Positions 44,702 to 57,545 of a stretch of DNA of 64,000 nt are shown here, piece by piece. The stretch lies in the NCBI RefSeq assembly GCF_002994745.2, contig NC_037091.1:11532501-11596500 (forward strand), in the 5' to 3' direction. Below the pieces are notes generated by a model that worked only from the letters and a program-made list of their open reading frames with translations, was not told the DNA's origin and ran no database searches. A program made the translations under genes and the position numbers. The DNA comes from Rosa chinensis (Eukaryota; Streptophyta; Magnoliopsida; Rosales; Rosaceae). Within the stretch, counting starts at the first letter, position 1; every line of letters begins with the position of its first letter.

Positions 44702-47700
44702 ATGTCGAATGAACCTAGACTCGACTTTCCCATGCTTGACTCAACAGGCTTGGATTACCACAGTTGGGTAATCGATGTTGAGAACCACCTCACTTCAAAG
44801 GGAATATTACCCATAATCCAGGCACCTAACCCGGATCGTGTGTTCGTGCGAACACCTACAAAGCATGCTCAAGCAGTTATCTTGATACGACGCCATATGG
44901 AAAAGGCACTCAGATTGGAGTATATGTCGATCAAGGATGCAAAAGAGCTATGGGTAGCGCTAGAAGAGCGTTTTGGCAATGTCCAAGATTCCCTCCTCCC
45001 TGACTTGAAGGTTCAATGGAACAATCTGCGCTTTACTGATTTCAAGTCTGTTGCTGAATATAATTCAGAAGCTCTTCGCCTATAGTCCATGTTGAGGTTT
45101 TGTGGACAACCTGTCACAGAGCAAGAGATAATTGAGAAAACTCTCTCCACCTTTCCCGTTTCAGCCATTGTGGTATCAAAGCAATACTGCACTGAAGTCA
45201 ATGCTGGTCGGATCACGAGGTTTCATCAGCTTATCAATCTCATATCTGTAGCTGAGAAACATGATAACATACTCGTGAGGAATTATAATTCAAGGCCCAT
45301 TGGAACTAAAAGCGTTCATGAGGCGAATTATAATGCACTCAAAAGAGGGCGCAATGAGAAGAACCCTAATAATAAGGGATATGAGGGACGTATGGGTCCA
45401 TATAATCGCCCTAACAAGGAAGGAAACCGCAGGTTTGGTGTGAATACACGTGGTGGCAATGCCACAAGTGGGAGAGGTGGTCGTGGTATCCCTGGTAGTG
45501 ATGGAGGCGCCATGGGTCGTGGTGGTGGCACCAAACCCCTAGGGAATGCTCACAACGTGCACCTCAGTTAAAGGGAGGCAACCACAATGACATGTGTCAT
45601 CAATGTGGATCAAGTGAGCATTGGTTCAAGCAATGCAAGGCAAGCGAGCAACTAGCTCCAAGATACAGGGCATATAGGGACCTGAGGGAGCAAGAAGTGT
45701 ACCTTGCAGAAGAAGAAGAAAATGGTGGAGACATCCATCTCACCATAGAGGACTTCAAAGCTAACGATGAAGTGCACAAGGATACTGCAGACTTTGATTA
45801 GATTAGTCCTTTTATTTTCCAAGAATTTTTGTAATGGCAATATGCCTTAGTCAATAAATGACAATTGTATTAAACTCTTTCTTATGTGGTGCACCCAATG
45901 AAATATGATGTCTAGGAAAGTCATTGAGATTAATGGTACTTAAGAGAGCCTCGCTCAACTAACATCTCTCTCTACTTTCCTGGTCATATTTGATTGGAGT
46001 TACCAAACGGATAGAGTGACTACAATGTGTCTTAGTTTGATTTTATTTTGGATTAGACTTTTTGGGACCTTTGATGTAATCATTGGCTATCTTTATTAAT
46101 AAAGTATCATATTATTATTCGATGTCATGGACATGTTTTAGTTCCGAACTTTATTATTTTTCAGTATGTTTCCTGGAGAGTTGGAGTGCCTTATTGATAG
46201 TGGCACCACACATACTATATTGCGATATAGGCAACTATTTCTATGGATGACGCCTAGTCGTTCTTCTGTGACTACGATGGCTGGACCATCACAATTGATT
46301 CATGGTCGAGGACCAGCTCAATTTATGTTGCCAAATGACACAAGTATTAATGTCACCGAAGCTCTATATGCTCCTAGGGATGGAAGGACCCTATTGAGTT
46401 TTAAAGATATAAGAGCCAATGGTTTTCATGTGGAAACACATTTTGAGAATGGACAAGAGTTCCTTTGCATCACCTCTAATGATTACGGACATAAACGATT
46501 ATTAGAGAAACTTATGTGTCGATCTAGTGGGTTGTATGCAACCACTATTTGAATTATTGAATCCGACCATGTCATGAGAGATGACTTATGGGATTCTGAC
46601 ACATATAGGCTTTGGCATGACTGTTTGGGACACCCAGGTCATTATATGATGATCCGTATATTAAAGACTTCACACGGACATCCATTTTTCAAAACGAAAA
46701 GAAGTCAAAACCAAAATTCGATCTAAGATAGGGCTGGCGCCGCCTACCCCTCTGCGGCCCAAAAGTGGTATTGACGCCACCAATACCTCCTTGGGTTCCT
46801 TTTTCTACTTCTAAAGTCAATTGTGACTTCGTGGCTCAACTGGATACTTCCTTGGTTGCTTCTAAAGCCTATCTTTCTCTTTGCAAAGCCTGCTCTTTAG
46901 AAAAATTAGGATCGAGACCATCCTATGTAAAGGACACTAAAGAAAATATTCCATTCTTACAAAGAATCCAAGGTGATATTTGTGGACATATTCAACCAAC
47001 TTGCGGACCATTTAGATATTTTATGGTGTTGATTGATGCATCGACACGATGGTCACATGTCATGCTGTTGTCCACAAGAAATGCTGCATTTGCTAAACTC
47101 CTAGCATAAATCATTAAATTAAGGGCTCACCACCCTGATCATCTCATTAAGTCAATTCGTCTTGACAATGCTGGAGAGTTTACATAAAAAACGTTTGATG
47201 ACTATTGCATGTCCATTGGGATTGAGGTTGAACACGATGTTCCTCATGTTCACACCCAAAATGGTCTCGCGGAAGCTGCCATTAAAAGACTTCAAATGGT
47301 CGCTAGAGCATTGGTTATGCGCACCAAATCTCCCTGTTTCTGCTTGGGGCCATGCAATATTGCATGCAGTTGTGCTTATTCGTCTGAGGCCTACTGCCAC
47401 TCAACCCTTTTCTGCGTCCCAAATGGTTACTGGATATGAGCCTGATGTCTCACACTTACGCATATTTGGGTGTACAGTTTATGTGCCAATTGCACCGCCA
47501 CAGCTCACCAAAATGGGTCCTCAAAGAAGATTAGGCATTTATGTTGGATATGACTCTCCAACCATTATCCGCTACATAGAACCCTTGACAGGCTATCTAT
47601 TTACCGCTAGATTTGAGGATTGTCACTTTGATGAGACAGTCTTCCCGTCGTTAGGGGGAGATAGGAACAATAATGTTCAACATGAACGACAAGAATTGTC

Positions 47701-49977
47701 GTGGTCTGTCCCCACTTTGTCTCATCTTGATCCCCGAATCGCACAGTCGGAAATTGAAGTGCGGAGAATTCCCGATCTTCAGAACGTAGCAGACTCTATG
47801 CCTGATGCGTTTTCTGATATCGCTAAAGTGACAAGATTACATATACCTGCTGCAAACGTGCCTGCAAGGATTGATATCCCTAAAAATCATGGACATCGTG
47901 CCACCCCTAAGGGTATTGGGCATGGCGCCTCCACCACTAATAGTGATGGGAATGTGGCTCAGGCCGGGCTCCCAGCAAGGAAAAGTGGGAGGCCCAAAGG
48001 TTCGATGGATTCTTGCCTGAGAAAGAAAGCGAGTTTGGCACAGAAAGATCCATTAATCATCGACATAAATAACCCGTCTCATGAAGATATTCCGGATTAT
48101 GGTTATGTCCAAGAGACATCATTGGGGGACGCTTCAATGGTAGATCCAATTCCAGGGAATAGGGAGATCTCCATGAATTACACTAGTGTACATGAGACGT
48201 TGAATCGAGATTCTATTATCCTTGATGATGTGTTTGCATATTCTATTGCTCAACGAATAATAGAACACGATGATATCGAACCTCGCTCCGTTGAGAAATG
48301 TCAATGAAGAGCAGACTAGCCTAAATGGAAAGATGCGATCCAGGTTGAATTGGATTCACTAACAAAGAGATAGTTATTTGGGCCTATAATGCTGACACCC
48401 CCAAGTATAAAGCATGTTGGCCATAAATGGGTCTTTGCTAGAAAGCATAATGAGAAAAATGAGGTTGTTAGATACAAAGCCTGCCTTGTGGAGCAAAGTT
48501 TCTCACAACGCTCTGGAATTGACTACGAGGAGACATATTCTCCCGTAATAGACGTTATAACGTTCCGCTACATTGTCAGTTTGCTAGTTTCTGAAAAAGT
48601 TGACATGCAGCTTATGGATGTGGTTACAACATATCTCTATGGGGATCTAGATTAAGAGATATATATATGAAGGTTCCAGATGGACTTCAATTACCCAAGT
48701 CAAGTGGCTCTAAACCACGGAGCGCATTTTCAATAAGATTGGGACACTCACTATATGGATTGAAACAATCCGGACGGGTGTGGTATTACCGTCTAAGTGA
48801 CTACTTGATTGGGAAGGGATATGTCAACAATGAAATATGCCCATGTGTGTTTATAAAGAGGACAAGTTCCGGATTTGCAATTGTAGTAGTTTATGTCGAT
48901 GACATGAACCTAATTGGAACTCTAGATGAGTTAAAGGAAACTGCTAAGTACTTGAAATCCGAATTTGAGATGAAAGATCTTGGGAAAACACGGTTTTGCC
49001 TCGGACTAGAACTCGAGCACCGTAGTGATGGAATTATGATCCATCAGTCAGCATATACTCAAAACTTATTAAGGCGCTTTAATGATGATAAAGCAAAGCC
49101 TGTGAGTACTCCCATGATCGGTCGTAGTCTTGTGTCTGAAAAAGATCCGTTTCGTCCAAGGGATGAGGACGAACACTTATTAGAGGCTGAAGTGCCCTAT
49201 CTAAGTGCAATAGGCACATTATTGTACTTAGCTCAATGCACAAGACCGAACATCTCATTCGCAGTGAACTTGTTAGCTCGACACAGTTCTACGCCAACAC
49301 GTCGCCATTAGATTGGCATAAACACAATCTTTCGATACTTGAGAGGTACGATTGATATGGGATTGTTCTATCCCTACAGACAGAAAAGAAATAACGGAAC
49401 TGTGGGATCGGACTCCACAAGGGAAAAAGCCATCTTCCGTGCTCCTCCTCCCTTCCATCAAAATGACAACGATGTCTTGATGGGTTTTGCTGATGCAGGG
49501 TATCTCTCTGACCCTCACAAAGGTCGCTCCCAAATGGGTTATGTCTTTACCATGGGAAGCACTGAGATATCTTGGAGGTCTACAAAGCAGACCCTTGTTG
49601 CTACTTCCTCAAATCATGCAGAGATTATCGCTCTACATGAAGCCGTGTGAGAATACATATGGCTAAGGTGTGTAGTTAGACACATTTGAGGAACTTGTGG
49701 TTTGAAGTCTACCACAGATGAACCTACATGCATTTATAAAGATAATGCAGCTTGTATTGAGCAAATGAAGTTAGGTTTCATCAAGGGCTACAACACCAAG
49801 CATATATCACCTAAGTTCTTTTACAATCAGCAACAACAAACACTTCTAAATATGGAAGTGAATCAAATCCGTTCAGAGGATAATGTAGTGGACTTGTTTA
49901 CCAAGTCGTTACCTAAATCCACCTTTGAGAAACATGTGAAGAGCATCAGATTAAGAAAGTTATCCGAACTCCCATAA
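44702..49977 (+). pseudogene. Copia gag-pol, multiply disrupted
   Basis: Gag starts at ATG 44702 (DSTGLDYHSWVIDVENHLTS) and meets a TAG at 45083, then continues in the same frame to 45571. A CCHC knuckle (CHQCGSSEHWFKQC) lies at about 45598-45640 in another frame. Protease has CLIDSGTTHTIL at about 46190. Gag-pre-integrase (LWHDCLGHPGHYMM) and the integrase core follow (GDICG; RLDNAGEF, broken by TAA at about 47185; GLAEAAIKRLQ). RT spans 48389-49300 with PLYGLKQS-type LYGLKQSGRVW and YVDDM at about 48892. RNase H lies at 49480-49977 (DAGYLSDPHKGRS, YKDNAACIEQM). At least six stops and frameshifts make it non-functional. Confidence 0.9.
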
Positions 49978-50350
49978 TTGTAGAAATCAGGGGGAGACCT
50001 TGACATCAGGAGGAGGTATGATGTCTACATGTTCGATCTCGAAGAGTGAAGGACGTGTTGTGCTCTTTTTGCCATTCGACCAGGGTTATTTTTGTCCCAC
50101 ATGGTTTTTGTTACCTGACAAGGTTTTTAGTGAGGCAACGATCAAAACTTCATCACCAAGTTTGAGCGGCACAAGGGGGAATGTTGAAGGATGTTGACTA
50201 CTCCACCTTCACGCGCGTTGTGCTCTTTTTCTCCTTCAGCTAAGGTTTTTTTTCCCACAGGGTTTTTATTACTTGGCAAGGTTTTTGACGAGGCAACTTA
50301 GAAACACATAGCAGAGGCAACACTATTGACATGGAATATCCAAGACGGAG

Positions 50351-50578
50351 TGTTGTAAATGATAATGACTATTCATGCAATAGGTATTGCGTAATGTATG
50401 CGATTGACAGACTCGTAATGTATGCAATTGATAGACTCGTAATGTATGCGATTGACATACTTGTAATGTGTGATTGATTAGTATAGCTATTATGTATTGC
50501 CTTTTGTATACATGATGTAACCCTATATAAACCTCATGGTGAGATGAATACAATACAATTATCCAATTCTCTACAACA
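50351..50578 (+). repeat. Copia 3' LTR
   Basis: 228 bases, very similar to the 5' LTR: a few substitutions, plus about ten bases of net indel difference mainly in the GTAATGTATGCG repeat zone. It ends CTACAACA at 50578, followed by the target duplication. Confidence 0.9.
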
Positions 50579-50583
50579 ACTGT

Positions 50584-51916
50584 GCATATATATAGAGATA
50601 GGAAAGAGAGAAGAAACCTGTGCAAATGCTAATACTCACTAAGGAAGCAAAAAACAATAACAAAAAACATGACAAATAACACATGTGTGTCCATATGCAG
50701 AATCAATAACAATAAGTATGATATTATCCTAACAAAGAACTTCCCATAACAATTTGTCATTATTCAGAACCCACTCACCCTTCAAATAAAGGAAAAAGTA
50801 TGATATCCAGGTTATCTAATGCCTCCCTTTTGTCAACGTTGTTCCAGGAAATAGGACAGGTATGAATACATAGCAAAAGGTCCAAAAATAAAAATCATCC
50901 AAAGTAAAAAGAGCTAGAGGCAAGAGTTATGACCAACTCTACCTCAAGAAAATGGCAACTGCATCAAGGAAACAAAAAACAACACCCCAAAAATTAGAGG
51001 CCAAAGCAGTATTGCCACCTACTGTTCCTGTTTATTGAAATCCCTAGCAAATGCAGATAATGTTGTGTTACTACAATGAAAACAGAAAACTGAAAGATAA
51101 GTTAAAAAAATCTAGATAAAATGCTTCCAAAGGTCATCTCAAACATTCAAAATCAGATGGAATAGTCTAAGCAGATTAACAGTTATATACTCGCTTATTG
51201 TGTGCCATGCAAAATCAAGACATTCTAAACCATTTGCCGCTTCTGTTTGCAGCATTTCTTAAATACTAAGCAAGTTATAACTCATATGCAAATTGAACGA
51301 ATATCAGTAAAACCAAAACAGAAGCGAGTATCTAACCTGCAGCTCTCCTGCTCTCCTCAATGCAATTCCAAAAATCGCCTTCCTTCTCCTTGTTGATGAC
51401 AAACCCAATATGACAATCGTAAACCCCTACATCATCAAAACCACAAAATCAGTCGTATACAAAGAACTGAATTGAATTTGACGAACCTTAAATCGAAGGA
51501 AAACCCAACAAACAAACTAGTTAATATCAGAACCAGTTATTTACAAAACCCCACAATCACGACATGCAGAACCTGTTATTTGCAACTCTCTCCCTCTCTT
51601 GCACTCTCTGTCAATGATAAAACACAGCCCAATTAGACTGAGATACATCGTCAATATCAGAACTAATAAAATAAAAACTGAGGATGAGAACAAAAATTTG
51701 GTGAAGAATAAATCCGAGCATAAAAGGAATTTCCCGCAAATCGGTTCCACCGGAGGAGTTGATGTTGCCAAGAGTCCTTAGATGCGGGTAAAACAGCGGT
51801 TGTGCAATTCTCAGCCAGCGGCTAATCAGAGGAACATAGTTGAGAACATGGAAGACAAAAGGAACAACATAGCAGGGAATAATCAGAGTTATAGATGTTA
51901 ATGAACAACACCACCT

Positions 51917-51951
<35 letters not shown>

Positions 51952-52052
51952 TGGAGTGAAGAAGTAAAGACACAATAGCAAATGAGCAGTGGCAGGTGTC
52001 GGGGCAAGAGACATTGTCTTTTCACAATGTCGGCTCGGCTTGAGTCGACACT
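50584..52052. other. Intergenic with one candidate exon and a CT repeat
   Basis: No full gene. A (CT)n microsatellite lies at about 51919-51948; the Arg-Glu-rich ORFs across it are artefacts. 51337-51426 on the minus strand is listed separately as a possible exon. The rest is AT-rich and unassigned. Confidence 0.4.
51337..51426 (-). other. Possible isolated exon (30 codons)
   Basis: On the minus strand an acceptor GATGTAG precedes 51426 and a donor CAG/GTTAGA follows 51337, leaving a 90-base symmetric segment. One frame reads VYDCHIGFVINKEKEGDFW and continues with IEESRRAA. No neighbouring exon or family was recognised, so this could be chance or part of a gene broken up by the nearby insertions. 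Confidence 0.2.
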
Positions 52053-52057
52053 ATTAC

Positions 52058-52564
52058 TGTTAATGCTCAAGTCCGGCGGTAGCCGATTCCTTGCTTAACG
52101 CGGGTCCGGTGGGCGGACCGCTACTCCTAGGATTAGGTGATTCCTGTTACTGCAACACGATAGACAGGGCGTCAGAGGGAGACCGCGTTGGGCGGTCTTC
52201 ACTTCTCCGATGCTTAAGTCAGTCACTGTATATGCGCAGCATAACAATAAATGAGTAGTAATTGCGTAATTAATGAGGAGAGAGGAGAGAACCTTTTATA
52301 GGTGAGGAAGAGGTTGATCTTCTTCTTGTTTCCGATGTGGGACTGATGTGCTTCGATTCCCAGCATCTGGAGCTTCTGATGCTATCTTGACGCGGCGCGT
52401 GGCGGCGCGTCAGCGGTGATCTGAGGGAGATCCAGGGCTCGAGCGGTAACCCGCTTGGTCGTGACTTCGCAGGTCATCCCCTTGGTGAGAGTCGGTACCT
52501 CTGGCGGTACAATGAGCGTGGCTCATTATAGCTAATTATGCTTGTTCTAGTACATGTAGGTACA
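52058..52564 (-). repeat. Tat-type solo LTR 2 with target duplication
   Basis: A 507-base LTR bounded by TG and CA (plus-strand TGTTAATGCTC...GTAGGTACA), with exact flanking ATTAC repeats at 52053-52057 and 52565-52569. It belongs to the same family as 40521-41027 and is more distantly related to the 5' LTR at 56976. It has no internal sequence, so it arose by LTR-LTR recombination. Confidence 0.92.
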
Positions 52565-52569
52565 ATTAC

Positions 52570-53052
52570 TAAGTTGATGAACAGTGAACTCAGAAATAGT
52601 ACATAGTAAATTTTGACTAAAATGCAGAGTTTCAAAACCACTAACATGAGCTCCTGCAATCCACATATGTCAAAATAAGAAGTGATACAATATATGTTAA
52701 TATGTATCAACAAGAAAACATATATTAGGTCCTACTGAATCTTTCTTAAACCATAAACTCAAAGCAATTTACTGAACACTGATGGCCTATAATTAATTGC
52801 TTGAACTGTAACATCATGCTATACGTGATTCAAGATCATCTGATAGCAAGTTTGATATTTAAAACAAAATGATAATTTTTCCAGAATAAAACAATAAGGC
52901 TGCAGTAAAACCAAAACTTGAAAATACCTCAAAATTTTATTAATAACAAATAAACTGTTATTATAAAGAAGTTGTGATAAATAAAGCTGAAAATCACAAC
53001 TGAAAAATACAAGAACTCAGAAACCTTAGAGTTTTAAATTGCTCCAATTGGA
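52570..53052. other. Intergenic, no gene seen
   Basis: AT-rich sequence without ORF, repeat or RNA-gene signals that I can support. Confidence 0.5.
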
Positions 53053-53618
53053 CTAACTCCCACTATTTATGTGGTGAGAATACAGAACGGGAACTAAGTA
53101 TGAGGCAAGGTAGAGAGGGATAGAGCAATGAAACAAGCATGAGATGTTTCTGTGGTGAGAATACGAAATGGGAACTAAGTATGAGGCAAGGTAGAGAGGG
53201 AGAGAGAAATGACACAAGCATGTATAGTGGTTCACCTTGCCCTTGAGGCAAGACTACGTCCACTTAGATATTTCACTATGAGTGAGGCCAAGTAGCCTTT
53301 GTAGTATACAAGTATGGGGATCATGGATCCCATCTCTTTCCAAGAAGGGGAGGACTTCCTCTTATAGCTAAAGGAAGTCCTATTCTATTCTATATTTCCG
53401 ATGTGGGACATAATACACACATTTACTTCTCTTGAAGCTTTTTGGAGAGCATGTGAGGGTGGCTTGCAGGAGATATACCGGCCGACCTCCATCATGGCGA
53501 GGTAGCTCGGGTGTCGGTCTACCGAATGCATGTCGTAGGTGGGACTTACCATGTCACAAGGACCATGTACGAGGTCGTTGCTTATGCTTGGCGGTATGTG
53601 GTATAAGTGGTATCAACA
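53053..53618 (-). repeat. Diverged Tat-type LTR
   Basis: Similar in order to 2867-3351: GTATAGTGGTTC, ACTACGTCCACTTAGA, a TATA box on the minus strand (GCTATAAGAGG near 53360), GATGTGGGA, GCATGTCGTAGGTGGGAC and TGCTTATGCTTGG. An internal ~70-base duplication (TGTGGTGAGAATAC at about 53070 and 53150) is present. No primer site was found at the lower end. Confidence 0.5.
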
Positions 53619-56208
53619 AGTCCCCCAAGTACCCGAGTAAGAGGCACTTCTTGGTTGGGGAGTTTAAATATGATGCAGCCAAGTATGAGTGACGACCCTG
53701 TTGAATGCCATACCCATACTAGTCCCCCAACTCTGTAAGCAAGAAGGGACTCTTTAGGTCTTGTTAAGTTTCCATGACAGGTTGGCGGTACGAGGGCCCA
53801 TCATCGAGCTAGTACCTGCAAATAAGATAAGAGTGTACAATGAGCATATTGTTTGCGCTAGGGAAATCTAAGTGATATTTAAATCAAATGCATCAAGGTG
53901 CATGAATGTTTGTATAAGATGCATGTGACAAATTGCGTGTATGCCCGTATGATGTAGTGTTGAAACACAACGTATGAGTCGGAAATGTATGTGGGTGTGA
54001 AAGTATAACGAAGTGCATATGATGCATAGATTTGTGATGAATGCGATGACTCGTACATAATGATATGTATATGTTGTATGCATATGATGCACGTGTTAGG
54101 ATCCAGAGTGTGGTTACTCACCAAGTCCCCCAAGTTATGTAGGTAGTAAAATCGAAGTTTAGACTTGAGTTCACTCGTGTCGAGCGGGCGATAGGTTGTA
54201 TGAGTTTTGTCCTTTGGTCTTTATTAATGGGATATAAAAGGAATTTAATTGTTGCGATCAACAATATGTGAAAAATTCAATATTTCCATTAATAGACCAG
54301 AACATGAAACTCACACGTACCGTTGAGGCACAAGAGTGGTGTTTGGAGATGCCTGGAAAGTATGGGAGCGAAGCTCAATGATAGTCCTGGTCGGGTGTTA
54401 CCTCTACTTGTGATAAGTGGTATGTATAAATCCCCGAAGTGTAGAGAACGCTCGGGAGGTGAGATGACTCAAAAACAAGGGACTGGACCTTGGCTTACCC
54501 CTTGGGGGTACCATGCTCGGGGTGAGGACTTTGATGCAAGGGACTAGACCTTGACTTATGTAAGGGAGCTACCCTTTAGTTATCCCGGTAGGATACCTCG
54601 CTCGAGTAGAGGATTTATGAGGGCTTTGGGTCTCATTGACCTGGTGGGTCAAAATGGGGGCTTAAGCCTCTTGAACCCGATGGGTAGAACGAGAGCTTGA
54701 GCCTTGTGTACCCGGTGAGATAGGATGAGGGATTGAGCCTCGTGTACCCGGTGGGGGTAGGATGAGGGATTAAGCCTTGTGTACCCGGTGGAGTCACATA
54801 AGGGCTTTGAGCCTCCTTAACCCAATGGGGTTGGATGAGGGCTTGTAAGCCTCCTTTACCTGGTGGTGTGGCCCCGGGTAGAATGAGAGATTGAGCCTTC
54901 TAACTCGTTGGGGGTACCTCGCATGATTGGAGGGGTTTTATGCAAGGATTTGACCTTGGCTTACCCTGAAAGGGTACCTTACTCCAGACGAGGATTTTAA
55001 GTGTCGCATGTTACACATTTGTTTAGTGTCACATGTATATATGTAGCAATTTAATTGATTTGCAATCAAGTCAAAGTATGACATTAATACATAGGCATAA
55101 TGGATATGATATCGAAACTATCACATTTGTAAGCATATGCTTAGATTATAGAAATCGCTATTGAAGCATATAAAGCATGATATAAATCAAATTGGAGGAG
55201 CGTAAGATAAAACTTATCTTGTGCCATATATTTGAAGGAGGTGACAATTGGGATTGATCTGAATACTAAATCATGTTGGAGTTGTCCAAGCATGACGCTC
55301 CATGTAATCGACTAATGGTCACTAGTTTCTTGACCTTCTATGCATAAGAAGATGCCCGATTTAGAGCGATTTGCTTCCTCCAAAGGCAAGACAGAAGAAG
55401 TGATTAGCAATTTATATGATTTAATTGATGAATCACATATACTTTGCTTGTATGCTTTAATATAGTATGAGAGATACAATATCTATGTAAAAAAACTTGT
55501 TTTACATGAAGATAGAGCACAAGTGGTCATGCTTCACAGAAGACTGTCATTACTTCTCGAGTAAATCACTATGGCCTAGTAGCGTATGGCATGGGTGAAG
55601 TGGTAAATTTTTTTTTTTATCATGCACGGTAGCAAGCTTAAAGAGTAGTAACTTGACATATAGTCTGTGTGTATTATAGAGTCAAGGTTACATTAATAAG
55701 CGAGGCATGTGAATTTGATAATTTCAACAAGCAAACAAACTAAGCACATGTCAATCTCGTGGCACTGGAGAGAAAGTAATTGATGTGTCTAATAGAGTAT
55801 TTGTGTCGGTAGGCACATGGGATCAAGAAGTCTTAACAAATTAAGAGTGTGCATGAATGGCAATTAATCAATTATGGCTTTTGTAAATGACACGTGCAGA
55901 CATGTGTACTTGTGTAGGAATGCCCAAAGGCATGGTGATTAACCATTTCTGATAGATCCCGGACATAGACATACATATATATGTAGCATAGGCATGGTGA
56001 CATTCCGATTATGCTATTCAATTAAGGCCGAGTGCCTGAGTCCTATCACATAGGCACATGTATGTATAGGAGGCTTATGTGTCAACACAAGAATAGAACA
56101 AGCTAGGTGTCAACTGAAAATATCTTGCATGTGTTTTTGAACAAAGTTACAAGGCATGTGTAAGTATATCATGTTCTAGAGAACCATGCAGGTTTGCATG
56201 GACATAAC
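53619..56208. repeat. Long non-coding repeat block, copy 2
   Basis: Shares diverged segments in the same order with 3352-6069 (CTTCTTGGTTGGGGAGTTT, AAAAATTCAATATTTCCATTAA, CCAAGCATGACGCTCCATG). The central part, about 54560-54980, has degenerate repeats of GAGCCTCGTGTACCCGGTGGG. There is no gene. It is probably the long terminal or untranslated region of a Tat-type element. Confidence 0.45.
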
Positions 56209-56685
56209 TGTAAGATCAAATATGGACATAACACATATCATCATAAAGTAATTGATGATTAGCTTAATATCAATCCTAGTTTAACATGGATACAAACTGT
56301 AAATCAATACTTGTAACTTAATGAAGCAGTGTATCTATTCATTAAGGTAAGTAATCCTATTCTTAGTCTGCAAGAAAGACTACAATGAAGTGTTACATTA
56401 AGAATCTAACTAGGAAACCTAAACGGTTATGGATAGCTTTAATGGGAAGCTTCTTGAGGTTTAAGTCACCTATATATACAGATGAATTGGTCCCTGATTA
56501 CTACCGATGTTTTGCATATTGTTCTGTCCATTGAGAAGCAAGTTGGTAAGTAACAGAAGACCATATTCAGTGATCGTGTTTGCAGCTGCATAAGATGGAA
56601 TCCATGCCAGTGATTGCTGAAGGTAAGCCTTAATCCCTTTTATGATTGTGTGCATATGTTGTGAGCATGTATATGGTTTCTAACA
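56209..56685 (+). repeat. Ty1/copia LTR (plus strand)
   Basis: 477 bases from TGTAAGATC to TTTCTAACA, with CACCTATATATACAG as TATA box near 56470. It is followed directly by a tRNA-iMet primer site. Only about 290 bases of internal sequence follow before the Tat element at 56976, so the rest of the copia element is cut off or lies beyond that insertion. Confidence 0.75.
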
Positions 56686-56687
56686 AT

Positions 56688-56699
56688 TGGTATCAGAGC
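56688..56699 (+). other. tRNA-iMet primer-binding site (copia)
   Basis: TGGTATCAGAGC lies two bases after the LTR end, the normal arrangement in plant Ty1/copia elements. It is followed by TAGGCTC and a long A run (about 56750-56773). Confidence 0.85.
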
Positions 56700-56975
56700 A
56701 TAGGCTCACATATATCAAAATCGTTTTAGGGTTTTGCAAAACAAATACAAAAAAAAAAAAAAAAAAAAAAAAAGGTTTTTGCTTTACGGGTCAAGTAACT
56801 GACCAAGTCACTGACCATGTAACTGGTCATGTAACTGATCAAAGTAAGTTACTTAAGTCGATTGCTGCATCTGGTTAATTATCAAATTCATGCTTCCGCT
56901 GTGATTTTTAGCAGCAAATTGGGGAAAAAGCAAAAACAGGTTTTTCTATGGAAATTGATTTCGATTCATAGCATG

Positions 56976-57488
56976 TGTACATACATGTACATTTGCAAAC
57001 ATAATTAGCTATAATGGGCCACGCTCATTGTACCGCCGAAGGTACTAATTCCAACTAAAGGAATGACACGCAGACACACCGCCAGGCAGGCTACAGCCTC
57101 AGCGTCGGACCATCTCCAGATCACCGTCGACGCGCCGCCACGCGCCACGCCAAGATGGCATCAGAGGCTTCTGAAACTGGGAACTGAAGCATATCAGTCC
57201 TACATCGAAAACAAAGAGAAGATCAACCTCTTCCTCACCTACAAAAGGTTCTCTCCTCTCTCCTCATTGATTACGCATTCAATACTAATCTACTGTTACT
57301 CTGTCAACATAAGTACATTGACTAACTTAGGCATCGGAGAGCAGAAGACCGCCCGGCGCGGTCTCCCTCTGACGCCCGTTGTATTTCACTTGACAGGTAA
57401 CGGGAGCTTCGAGAACAACACAAGTACCGATCCGCCCACCGGATCAGCGTTAGCTAGAGTCCAGCTACCGCTGGACTTTCAGATATCA
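56976..57488 (+). repeat. Tat element 5' LTR
   Basis: About 513 bases, TGTACATACATGTAC...AGATATCA. It is related to the solo LTRs at 40521 and 52058 on the opposite strand, but clearly diverged. CACCTACAAAAGG near 57237 takes the place of the TATA box seen in the solo LTRs. Confidence 0.85.
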
Positions 57489-57545
57489 AAATTTGGCGCC
57501 GTCTGTGGGAATCCTTGAACAGAAGGTCATCCCGCTACAATCACC

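Larger units (their letters stand above)
43679..50578 (+). mobile_element. Ty1/copia retrotransposon, complete but decayed
   Basis: A 6.9 kb element with LTRs at 43679-43916 and 50351-50578, flanked by the exact target duplication ACTGT (43674-43678 and 50579-50583). Inside are a ~785-base leader, then gag, protease, integrase, RT and RNase H in copia order (integrase before RT), with many frameshifts and stops. A purine tract AAGACGGAG adjoins the 3' LTR. Confidence 0.92.

Noticed and set aside
51541..52070. Arg-Glu-rich ORFs on the minus strand
   Set aside because: They span a (CT)n microsatellite. One could be 5' UTR of an unknown gene, but evidence is lacking.
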